A stretch of DNA of 13,063 nt, from assembly GCA_011051825.1 (NCBI GenBank), contig DRKH01000355.1, positions 1 through 13,063 on the forward strand, in the 5' to 3' direction. How positions within the stretch are numbered: the stretch's first letter is position 1; each line of letters begins with the position of its first letter. Below the pieces are notes generated by a model. It was not told the DNA's origin. It did no database searches and was given only the letters and a program-made list of their open reading frames with translations. Below are positions 1-5,354 of this stretch, in pieces. Both the position numbers and the translations under genes were made by a program. The stretch is from Desulfobulbus sp. (GTDB taxonomy: Bacteria; Desulfobacterota; Desulfobulbia; Desulfobulbales; Desulfobulbaceae).

Positions 1-1077
1 GATGGAGTCGTCGGTAAAACCATTGATTTTTTTCTTTAGTGCTACACTGGATTTGTCAAGCAGCCGCATGGCAAGCGGTTCGATACAAAGCGCCCGTTCC
101 TTGAGGGCGGGAAGTTTGATGGGCAGGACATTAATCCGGTAAAAGAGATCTTCTCGGAACTTGCCGTCTCGGATCTGCTGGGCAAGGTCCTTGTTGGTGG
201 CAGCGATTACCCGGACGTCAACCTTGATGGTTTTGTTGCCGCCCACCCGTTCAAAGGATTTTTCCTCTAGAACCCTCAGAAGCTTGGTCTGGATCTCCAT
301 GGAAATCTCGCCGATTTCGTCAAGAAAAATGGTGCCGCCGTTGGCCTGTTCAAACCGGCCGATCCGCTGTTTGTCGGCCCCGGTAAAGGATCCTTTTTCA
401 TGGCCGAACAGTTCACTCTCCAGAAGTGCCTCCGGGATATTTGCACAGTTGATCTTGATGAACGGCTTGTTGTGACGGGGCGAATTGTGATGGATGGATC
501 CGGAAAGAAAGCTCTTGCCGGTCCCGGTGTCACCGGTTATCAGAATGGTTGAATCCGTGCCGGCAAACCTTTTTAAGCTGGTAATGACTTTTTTAAACGA
601 ACTGCTTTCGGCGACAATGGAATCAAAATCATAGATGATGTCCTGTTTGCGGCGCAGGTAATCAATCTCGTTCTGCAGTTCCCGCTGTTTGAGGGCCTTC
701 TGTACCACAAGCTGGATTCTGGTGGGCGAGAACGGCTTGGCAATAAAATCGTAGGCCCCGAGTTTGATCGCCTGGACGATCAACTCGGCCTTCTCCGATT
801 TACTGGTGATGATAATCGGTGTATACGGGGTCTGGCTGTGGGTCTGTTCAAGCAGGCTGAAGGTTGAGGAATTATTTGGCTTGACGTTCATGAAAATAAC
901 GTCATATTGCTTCTTGCTCATCTCCCGTTGAAAGGATTTCGGGTCATTGTGGAAGATGATTTCCGACGAATCCGCCAGCGCTTCATTGATATTTTGTTTG
1001 CTGTCGGGCAGCCATTCATAGGCGAGAACAGAGAGCTTTGTATCCTTCATAGGGTCCATGTGAGTGTTTTGTTTCAA
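1..1077 (-). CDS. Sigma-54-dependent response regulator (NtrC family), 3' end outside window, degenerate receiver
   Basis: This is a transcriptional activator of the NtrC/AtoC class, of which 359 codons are visible. Residues about 14-130 are a receiver-like domain. Residues about 150-359 are the sigma-54-interacting AAA+ domain, with Walker A GDTGTGKS (182-189), the sigma-54 contact loop GSFTGA (229-234, in place of the common GAFTGA), Walker B TIFLDE (249-254) and FREDLFYRINVLPI. The C-terminal DNA-binding domain lies beyond the edge. The receiver is odd: the phosphoacceptor position in YDVIFMNVKP is Asn64, and the usual N-terminal DD acidic pair is absent, though Lys114 (IAKPF) and Thr91/Ser92 remain. 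A TTG start at 1077 is chosen because GAGGTGA lies 5-6 nt upstream; ATGs at 1059 and 1050 are alternatives without a clear ribosome site. It is divergent from tadA. Family certain; target genes unknown. Confidence 0.93.
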   Translation of the reverse strand, partial: MKQNTHMDPMKDTKLSVLAYEWLPDSKQNINEALADSSEIIFHNDPKSFQREMSKKQYDVIFMNVKPNNSSTFSLLEQTHSQTPYTPIIITSKSEKAELIVQAIKLGAYDFIAKPFSPTRIQLVVQKALKQRELQNEIDYLRRKQDIIYDFDSIVAESSSFKKVITSLKRFAGTDSTILITGDTGTGKSFLSGSIHHNSPRHNKPFIKINCANIPEALLESELFGHEKGSFTGADKQRIGRFEQANGGTIFLDEIGEISMEIQTKLLRVLEEKSFERVGGNKTIKVDVRVIAATNKDLAQQIRDGKFREDLFYRINVLPIKLPALKERALCIEPLAMRLLDKSSVALKKKINGFTDDSI

Positions 1078-1104
1078 ATTCGTCACCTCAATGCCTTTTT
1101 TGTA

Positions 1105-1132
1105 ATTATATGTGTTTTTGTGAAGAATGCAA
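1105..1132 (-). promoter_or_regulatory. Candidate sigma-70 promoter for the sigma-54 regulator
   Basis: Reading the minus strand, a perfect TATAAT (1110-1105) lies 16 bp downstream of TTGCAT (1132-1127, three of six matches to TTGACA). Transcription would begin near 1098, about 20 nt before the TTG start. The -10 match is strong and the -35 weak. Confidence 0.5.
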
Positions 1133-1216
1133 AGTGATATCGCCTTTTTGGGTTATTTATTTTACGGAAAACAGGAAATTCCCTGTTCTTTTACGAGAAA
1201 AAAAAGAAAAAACAAC

Positions 1217-1678
1217 ATGTTGTGTCGAAGCGAAAAAGATGAAGAAATAATGGAACTGGCACTTGCCGAAGCGAAGCGTGCCGCGGATTGCGGCGAGGTC
1301 CCTGTCGGTGCCGTGCTGATGCTTGATGAAAAGATTGTTGTCAGGACCGGGAATAACCTGATCGGGGCCGGGGATCCGGTGGGCCATGCGGAAATCAGGG
1401 CGCTGCGGAAGGGAGCCGGACAGCTGGGGAACTATCGGTTGCCCGGAACAACGCTGTATGTAACGCTGGAACCTTGTCCCATGTGTGCTGCCGCCATGGT
1501 CCATGCCCGGATAGAGCGGCTTGTCTTCGGGGCAACGGATCCAAAAGGGGGCGGGGTGGTGTCCCAATATCGGATCGGTCGGGACGGCAGACTCAACCAT
1601 GGATATGCGGTTACAGAGGGTGTGTTGGCCGATAAATGCAGCCTCATCTTGAAAGAATTTTTTCAAAAGCGAAGGTGA
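1217..1678 (+). CDS. tadA: tRNA adenosine(34) deaminase TadA
   Basis: TadA is a zinc-dependent cytoplasmic enzyme that deaminates A34 to inosine in tRNA-Arg(ACG), allowing one tRNA to read CGU, CGC and CGA. The 153-residue product has the cytidine-deaminase fold signatures: HAE at 57-59 (zinc ligand and proton-shuttling Glu) and PCPMC at 86-90 (zinc ligands Cys87 and Cys90). The stretches NYRL, TLYVTLEPC and EGVLADKC, and the FFQKRR ending, match TadA rather than free-nucleoside deaminases. The frame is open to an ATG at 1127, but that codon overlaps the divergent promoter and would add 30 residues unlike the family. ATG 1217 gives the expected N-terminus; ATG 1250 is also possible. No strong ribosome site is seen. 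It is followed by tRNA-Ser. Confidence 0.93.
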   Translation: MLCRSEKDEEIMELALAEAKRAADCGEVPVGAVLMLDEKIVVRTGNNLIGAGDPVGHAEIRALRKGAGQLGNYRLPGTTLYVTLEPCPMCAAAMVHARIERLVFGATDPKGGGVVSQYRIGRDGRLNHGYAVTEGVLADKCSLILKEFFQKRR

Positions 1679-1692
1679 TTGCTATTTTTCTG

Positions 1693-1721
1693 TTGTCAAA
1701 ATGTGCAACACCGTTTAGATA
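1693..1721 (+). promoter_or_regulatory. Weak candidate promoter for tRNA-Ser / ffs
   Basis: TTGTCA (1693-1698) is followed after 17 bp by TAGATA (1716-1721), about 56 nt before the tRNA. The -35 matches five of six bases; the -10 is poor. Stable RNA genes here need a promoter after tadA, and this is the best pair seen in the 99-nt gap. Confidence 0.3.
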
Positions 1722-1777
1722 GAGGCCCTGAGAAATCGGTAGTGCAGAAATACCTGCCTTCTGTCCTCATATATTTC

Positions 1778-1863
1778 GGAGAGGTGACCGAGTGGCTTAA
1801 GGTGCACGCCTGGAACGCGTGTGTACGCAAGTACCGTGAGTTCGAATCTCACCCTCTCCGCCA
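1778..1863 (+). tRNA. tRNA-Ser (anticodon GGA)
   Basis: The cloverleaf is complete. Acceptor GGAGAGG pairs with CCTCTCC, the discriminator is G and CCA is encoded. The D arm contains CCGAGTGGCTTAAGG, typical of tRNA-Ser. The anticodon stem CACGC/GCGTG encloses loop CTGGAAC (anticodon GGA, reading UCC and UCU). A long variable arm closed by GTAC/GTAC marks a class II tRNA, and the T arm holds GTTCGAATC. The 86-nt gene lies 16 nt before ffs, so the two are probably one precursor. Confidence 0.97.
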
Positions 1864-1879
1864 GTTAGGATTCAAGTGT

Positions 1880-1981
1880 GATAGCCGGGTCCTGCGCAAC
1901 AGGGAATCGCGAACTCCGTCAGGTCCGGGAGGAAGCAGCGGTAGCGAACCTCCCCGTGTGCTGCAGGGTTGCCCGGCTATC
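1880..1981 (+). ncRNA. ffs: 4.5S signal recognition particle RNA (small bacterial SRP RNA)
   Basis: This is the RNA scaffold of the SRP, which binds Ffh and targets membrane proteins co-translationally. The conserved domain IV core is present: GTCAGGTCC, a GNRA tetraloop (GGGA, where E. coli has GGAA) and GGAAGCAGC, followed by GTGTGCTGCAGGG. The ends form a perfect 10-bp closing helix, GATAGCCGGG with CCCGGCTATC. The length is about 100 nt, as in other small SRP RNAs. It follows tRNA-Ser and precedes dnaX-ebfC-recR, a neighbourhood seen in many bacteria. Exact mature ends are inferred from the helix. Confidence 0.95.
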
Positions 1982-1988
1982 TTTTTTT
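1972..1988 (+). terminator. Intrinsic terminator formed by the SRP RNA closing helix
   Basis: The 3' arm of the closing helix (1972-1981) is followed at once by seven Ts (1982-1988). The GC-rich RNA stem itself therefore serves as the terminator hairpin. Confidence 0.75.
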
Positions 1989-2059
1989 GTAAGGGTTTTC
2001 CGGCAGTTGTCCGAGCAGACCAGCTGCCATGGGCGGACTATGGATCACTGGTCGCTACG

Positions 2060-2141
2060 AACCCGTACGGGGCATCGGCAATCTCTTACAGGGCCCGCAA
2101 ATGTTCAGTTATGTTGCCCCTGGTGAACTGATACCTTTTTT
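2060..2141 (+). ncRNA. Candidate structured RNA, copy A (upstream of dnaX)
   Basis: The 251 nt between ffs and dnaX hold no credible gene, but 2068-2132 matches 12841-12902 after ihfA in about 47 of 65 aligned columns. Shared blocks are ATCGGC, CTCTTACAGG, GTTA, TTG and CCTGGTGAAC. In A, CGGG (2068-2071) can pair with CCCG (2094-2097) and CAG (2106-2108) with CTG (2128-2130); in B the latter is CCG/CGG, a compensatory change. A T-run (2135-2141) follows, as expected for a transcript end. No clear promoter for A is seen. The family is not recognised. It could be an independent small RNA or a leader of dnaX. Confidence 0.4.
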
Positions 2142-2239
2142 ACGCTTTTCGATATCCTTTTTTTTCTGTATGGTTTCCCTTAAGTACTTCCCGGCCCGTA
2201 CGTGCCTCTATTAATCAAAACTTCGGAACCACAAATTTC

Positions 2240-4111
2240 TTGTCCTATCTCGTCTTAGCCAGAAAATCCAGGCCCCAGAGTTTTGCAGAAGTCGTGGGTC
2301 AGCAGACCGTCGTCCGCACCCTGCAGAATGCACTGGCCCAGAACCGTGTACCCCACGGCCTGATCTTCAGTGGTATTCGCGGTACCGGCAAAACAACCCT
2401 GGCCCGGATTATGGCCAAGGCCTTGAACTGTGAACAGGGCCCGACCCCGACCCCATGCAATACCTGCAGCTCGTGTCTGGAAATCGCTGCCGGTAACAGT
2501 GTGGACCTGCATGAGATTGACGGCGCCTCCAACCGGGGGATTCAGGAAATCCGCGACCTGAAGGAAAAAATTCGCTTCATGCCCACCAGTGCACGTTTTA
2601 AGATTATCATTATTGATGAAGTGCACATGCTGACCACCGAGGCATTCAACGCCTTGCTCAAGACCCTGGAAGAACCGCCGGAACACGTCTATTTCATGTT
2701 TGCCACCACTGAGCTGCATAAGGTGCCGGTCACAATACTGTCCCGTTGCCAGCGTTATGAACTGCAAAGGGTAGGGCACCAGGATCTGGCCGCCCATTTT
2801 ACCCGGTTAGCAGCCTCGGAAGGGATCAGCGTTGAGCCGGCGGCGATAAATCTTATCGTTCGGGAGGCCTCGGGCAGTGTCCGTGACGGACTCAGCCTGC
2901 TTGACCAGGTCTTTTCGTATTGCGGTGATGAGGTTAAGGCCGATGAGGTGGCCGATGTCCTGGGCCTGGTCAGTCATCAGGTTATCGGCGATCTCAGTGC
3001 CGCACTGCTGGCCGGGGATATTGCCCGGGCCCTGGAACTGCTGGTTCAGATCTATGCCTACGGAATGAATATCAAACGGTTCAGCAATGAACTGCTGTCC
3101 TGCTTTCGCAGCCTGATTCTCTGCAGCCTGAGCAGGAACCCGGAAAAGTATCTGGACCTGCCGGAAGAGGATCTGACCAGATTTTCGGCAATTGCATCCA
3201 GGTATTCATTGCAGACATTGTCTGCCATGTTTAAAGTTCTGCTTGAGGGGCTGGAAAAGGCAAACTATTCCTCTCAACCTCGGCTGGCCGTGGAAATGGC
3301 CTTTATTGAAGCCGTCCAGGTCGGTGATGTCCAGCCGGTAACGGAACTGCTAACCCGTCTTGACGATGTACTTGCCGGGGTTCCGGTGTCCGAATTGGTC
3401 CAGGCTCCGGCAGGCGTTACGGAAAAAAAAAGAGCTGAACCGGGCCCGGTACGGGAAAGACCCGATAAACAACAGCCGGTTGCAGCAGGCCGGCGGCAGG
3501 AAGATCCTCCTGCTTCGGCCCCGTCACCGGTGATACCGCCGGAGCCGCCGCCTGCGCCGGTTGAACAGGCGCCGACAAAAAAAGAGCAGGCCGCTCCTCG
3601 ACATCAACCGGCAACACAGAAAAAGGAAGCAGGGGAACGTCAGGCCGACACACCCCTTGCCGAGCAGCGCAATATACGCCAGCACTGGCCTGAATTTATA
3701 GAGTATGTCCGTGATCGTATACCATGGATGGCCGCAGCTCTGCAGAGGGCGTCATCGGTCGGGCGCAAAGGTGAGGAACTGGTTATCCAGTATGATGACT
3801 CCATTGACTGCAACCTGCTGAAAAACCGGGAACATATTACGCCGCTGACCGAGTTTGCCCTTGATTTTTTCCAGCAGACTTTTACCATTTCCTTCCACGT
3901 ACCCGATGCCGGTTCCTGTGAGGTCGATCCAAACGGTGCCGTCAGCCCGAAGGAAGAACGAAAAGCGCTGGCTCGTGACCCGCTGGTGTTGACGGCCCTT
4001 GAAGTCTTCAACGGGCAGGTCGGTGATATCCGGGTCGGGCCCCGTTTTCGCACGGCCCTGGAAAAAGAAGCCATGGATGGGGAAGACGACAGCTCCAGAG
4101 CGGAAACCTGA
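2240..4111 (+). CDS. dnaX: DNA polymerase III subunits gamma/tau
   Basis: This is the ATPase of the clamp loader, which opens and loads the beta clamp; full-length tau also tethers polymerase and helicase. The product has 623 residues. The AAA+ module shows Walker A GIRGTGKT (45-52), a zinc module (Cys64, 73, 76, 79), Walker B IIIIDE (122-127), sensor 1 ATTELHK, SRC with Arg169 and sensor 2 GSVRDGLSLLDQ (Arg215). A Pro/Ala/Glu/Lys-rich linker (about 385-475) leads to the tau-specific C-terminus. The TTG start at 2240 gives the family N-terminus MSYLVLARK; no ATG or GTG fits, and the nearest purine-rich site, CGGAACC, is rather distant. A nine-A run at 3423-3431 may yield a gamma form (listed separately). 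ebfC follows. Confidence 0.97.
   Translation: MSYLVLARKSRPQSFAEVVGQQTVVRTLQNALAQNRVPHGLIFSGIRGTGKTTLARIMAKALNCEQGPTPTPCNTCSSCLEIAAGNSVDLHEIDGASNRGIQEIRDLKEKIRFMPTSARFKIIIIDEVHMLTTEAFNALLKTLEEPPEHVYFMFATTELHKVPVTILSRCQRYELQRVGHQDLAAHFTRLAASEGISVEPAAINLIVREASGSVRDGLSLLDQVFSYCGDEVKADEVADVLGLVSHQVIGDLSAALLAGDIARALELLVQIYAYGMNIKRFSNELLSCFRSLILCSLSRNPEKYLDLPEEDLTRFSAIASRYSLQTLSAMFKVLLEGLEKANYSSQPRLAVEMAFIEAVQVGDVQPVTELLTRLDDVLAGVPVSELVQAPAGVTEKKRAEPGPVRERPDKQQPVAAGRRQEDPPASAPSPVIPPEPPPAPVEQAPTKKEQAAPRHQPATQKKEAGERQADTPLAEQRNIRQHWPEFIEYVRDRIPWMAAALQRASSVGRKGEELVIQYDDSIDCNLLKNREHITPLTEFALDFFQQTFTISFHVPDAGSCEVDPNGAVSPKEERKALARDPLVLTALEVFNGQVGDIRVGPRFRTALEKEAMDGEDDSSRAET
3423..3481 (+). promoter_or_regulatory. 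dnaX: Candidate -1 frameshift / slippage site producing DnaX gamma
   Basis: Nine As (3423-3431) contain A AAA AAA in the zero frame (3424-3430). After a -1 slip the next codons are AAG, AGC and then TGA (3436-3438), giving a 399-residue protein that keeps the AAA+ domains. Starting 7 nt after the heptamer, AACCGG (3438-3443) can pair with CCGGTT (3476-3481), enclosing an inner CGGG/CCCG hairpin (3452-3464). RNA polymerase slippage adding one A gives the same product. E. coli uses ribosomal frameshifting and Thermus uses transcriptional slippage at comparable dnaX sites. Confidence 0.65.
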
Positions 4112-4171
4112 ACCTCGAAACCGTCTCCCGCCAAAAAATAGAACAGACCCTGAGACAAGGAGAACGTAGGC

Positions 4172-4480
4172 ATGAATATGGGTAACCTGATGAAACAGGC
4201 CCAGCAATTCCAGGAAAAACTCGCCACAATCCAGGATGAGCTGGCCACCAAAATGGTCACTGGCAGCGCCGGAGGCGGCATGGTGACGGCAACCGTCAGC
4301 GGCCGGAGTGAACTGGTCGGCATTGCAATAGAAAAGGATGTGGTTAATCCTGAGGACGTCCGGATGCTGCAGGACCTTGTTGTGGCCGCCGTCAATGACG
4401 GCCTGCGCAAGGCAAAAGAACTCAATCAGGAAGAGATGGGTAAACTGACCGGCGGACTCAATCTGCCGGGCATGTTTTAG
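4172..4480 (+). CDS. ebfC: YbaB/EbfC family nucleoid-associated protein
   Basis: This is a small DNA-binding protein of the YbaB/EbfC family, which forms dimers with tweezer-like helical arms. Its cellular role is only partly understood. The 102-residue product has the family outline: an N-terminal amphipathic coiled-coil helix (MGNLMKQAQQFQEKLATIQ), the GGGMVTATVSG strand region, the I-EKDVVNPEDVRMLQDLVVAAVND helix segment, and a Gly-rich end, GGLNLPGMF. AAGGAG (4155-4165 region) precedes the ATG at good spacing. It sits 60 nt after dnaX and 5 nt before recR, the conserved dnaX-ebfC-recR order, which implies one transcript. Confidence 0.95.
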   Translation: MNMGNLMKQAQQFQEKLATIQDELATKMVTGSAGGGMVTATVSGRSELVGIAIEKDVVNPEDVRMLQDLVVAAVNDGLRKAKELNQEEMGKLTGGLNLPGMF

Positions 4481-4485
4481 CTGTT

Positions 4486-5091
4486 ATGCTGGCGGTACCA
4501 CCTGCGCTTGAACGGTTGATCGACGAGCTGACCCGACTACCGGGCATTGGTCGAAAAACAGCCACCCGTCTGGCCCTGTACATGCTGCGCAGGCCTGCTG
4601 TCGAGACGCTTGGGCTTGCAGAAGCTCTTTCCGTCCTCCACTCTTCCATCCGGCTCTGTTCCGGCTGTTTTACCTTCTCGGAAACCGATCCCTGCCCGAT
4701 ATGCGGTGATCCCAAGCGGAACAGCCGGCTGGTTTGTGTGGTCGAAGAGCCCGGCGATATGATTGCCATAGAAAAAACAGGGACCTTTAAAGGCGTGTAT
4801 CACATCCTGCACGGAGTTCTGTCGCCCATGGACGGCATCGGGCCGGAAGAGCTGAAAATCCGTGAACTGTATCAACGGATAACCGCTGGGGACCCGGAAG
4901 AGATCCTGCTGGCTACAAGTTCGACCGTGCCCGGTGAAGCCACTGCTTCCTATCTGATTGATCAGCTGCAGCGATTTCCGATTCGGGTGACCCGTCTGGC
5001 CTGCGGCATTCCCATGGGCATGGATATTAAATATGCCGATGAGCATACCCTTGCCCGTGCCATTGACAGCAGGCAGTTTCTGCAGAGATGA
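4486..5091 (+). CDS. recR: Recombination mediator protein RecR
   Basis: RecR acts with RecO (and RecF) to load RecA onto SSB-coated single strands at gaps. The 201-residue product shows a helix-hairpin-helix (LPGIGRKTATRLAL, 18-31), a four-Cys zinc finger (Cys58, 61, 70, 73) and a TOPRIM domain from about residue 81 with the acidic pair Glu87/Glu88 and HGVLSPMDGIGP. The C-terminal segment is TRLACGIPMGMDIKYADEHTL. The usual NPTVEGE stretch of TOPRIM reads SSTVPGE here, a modest divergence. ATG 4486 lies 5 nt after the ebfC stop without its own clear ribosome site, so translation is probably coupled. Confidence 0.96.
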   Translation: MLAVPPALERLIDELTRLPGIGRKTATRLALYMLRRPAVETLGLAEALSVLHSSIRLCSGCFTFSETDPCPICGDPKRNSRLVCVVEEPGDMIAIEKTGTFKGVYHILHGVLSPMDGIGPEELKIRELYQRITAGDPEEILLATSSTVPGEATASYLIDQLQRFPIRVTRLACGIPMGMDIKYADEHTLARAIDSRQFLQR

Positions 5092-5120
5092 TTTTTACTG
5101 CGTACAGTGAAGATATTTTC

Positions 5121-5149
5121 TTGACACTGTTTGACTTTATTGGTATTTG
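5121..5149 (+). promoter_or_regulatory. Sigma-70 promoter for tRNA-Val and probably thrS operon
   Basis: A perfect TTGACA (5121-5126) is followed after 17 bp by TATTTG (5144-5149), which is preceded by TGG and so forms an extended -10. Transcription would begin near 5156, about 50 nt before the tRNA. No other good promoter is seen before thrS. Confidence 0.65.
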
Positions 5150-5207
5150 AACAAGGTTCATTATCGGTAACCCAAATCCGGTAAGAAAAAAATAAAGACA
5201 CGTTTGT

Positions 5208-5282
5208 AGGCGCGTAGCTCAGTGGGAGAGCGCTACCTTGACATGGTAGAAGTCGGCGGTTCGAAACCGCCCGTGCCTACCA
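5208..5282 (+). tRNA. tRNA-Val (anticodon GAC)
   Basis: The 75-nt cloverleaf is complete. Acceptor AGGCGCG pairs with CGTGCCT (one G-U), the discriminator is A and CCA is encoded. The D arm is GCTC/GAGC. The anticodon stem CTACC/GGTAG encloses loop TTGACAT (anticodon GAC, Val GUC). The T arm is GGCGG-TTCGAAA-CCGCC. It lies between a strong promoter and thrS, so it may be the first gene of the thrS transcript. Confidence 0.97.
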
Positions 5283-5295
5283 GTATTTTCCGAGA

Positions 5296-5343
5296 GGCTA
5301 TGGTGCAGCGCATTTGACGCTTGCCCATCAGCCTTTCCTTTTT
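5296..5343 (+). terminator. Terminator-like / attenuator hairpin between tRNA-Val and thrS
   Basis: The stem consists of GGCT/AGCC, ATGG/CCAT, GCA/TGC and GCG/CGC, 14 pairs with single-base bulges and a 7-nt loop (CATTTGA, 5311-5317). TTTCCTTTTT (5334-5343) follows, ending 11 nt before the thrS ATG. It looks like an imperfect intrinsic terminator for tRNA-Val. Because no promoter lies between it and thrS, it must be leaky or regulated. Confidence 0.5.
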
Positions 5344-5354
5344 ATGAGCAGGTC

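Noticed and set aside
907..1137. A 76-residue plus-strand open frame
   Set aside because: It is antisense to the receiver region of the sigma-54 regulator.
1679..2131. A 150-residue open frame spanning tRNA-Ser, ffs and RNA A
   Set aside because: It runs through two well-defined stable RNA genes and has no ribosome site or family resemblance.
2158..2165. An eight-T run as a terminator before dnaX
   Set aside because: No stable stem precedes it; only the short palindrome GATATC is nearby.
3640..4425. A 261-residue minus-strand open frame opposite dnaX and ebfC
   Set aside because: It is antisense to two certain genes and has Ser/Arg-rich shadow composition.
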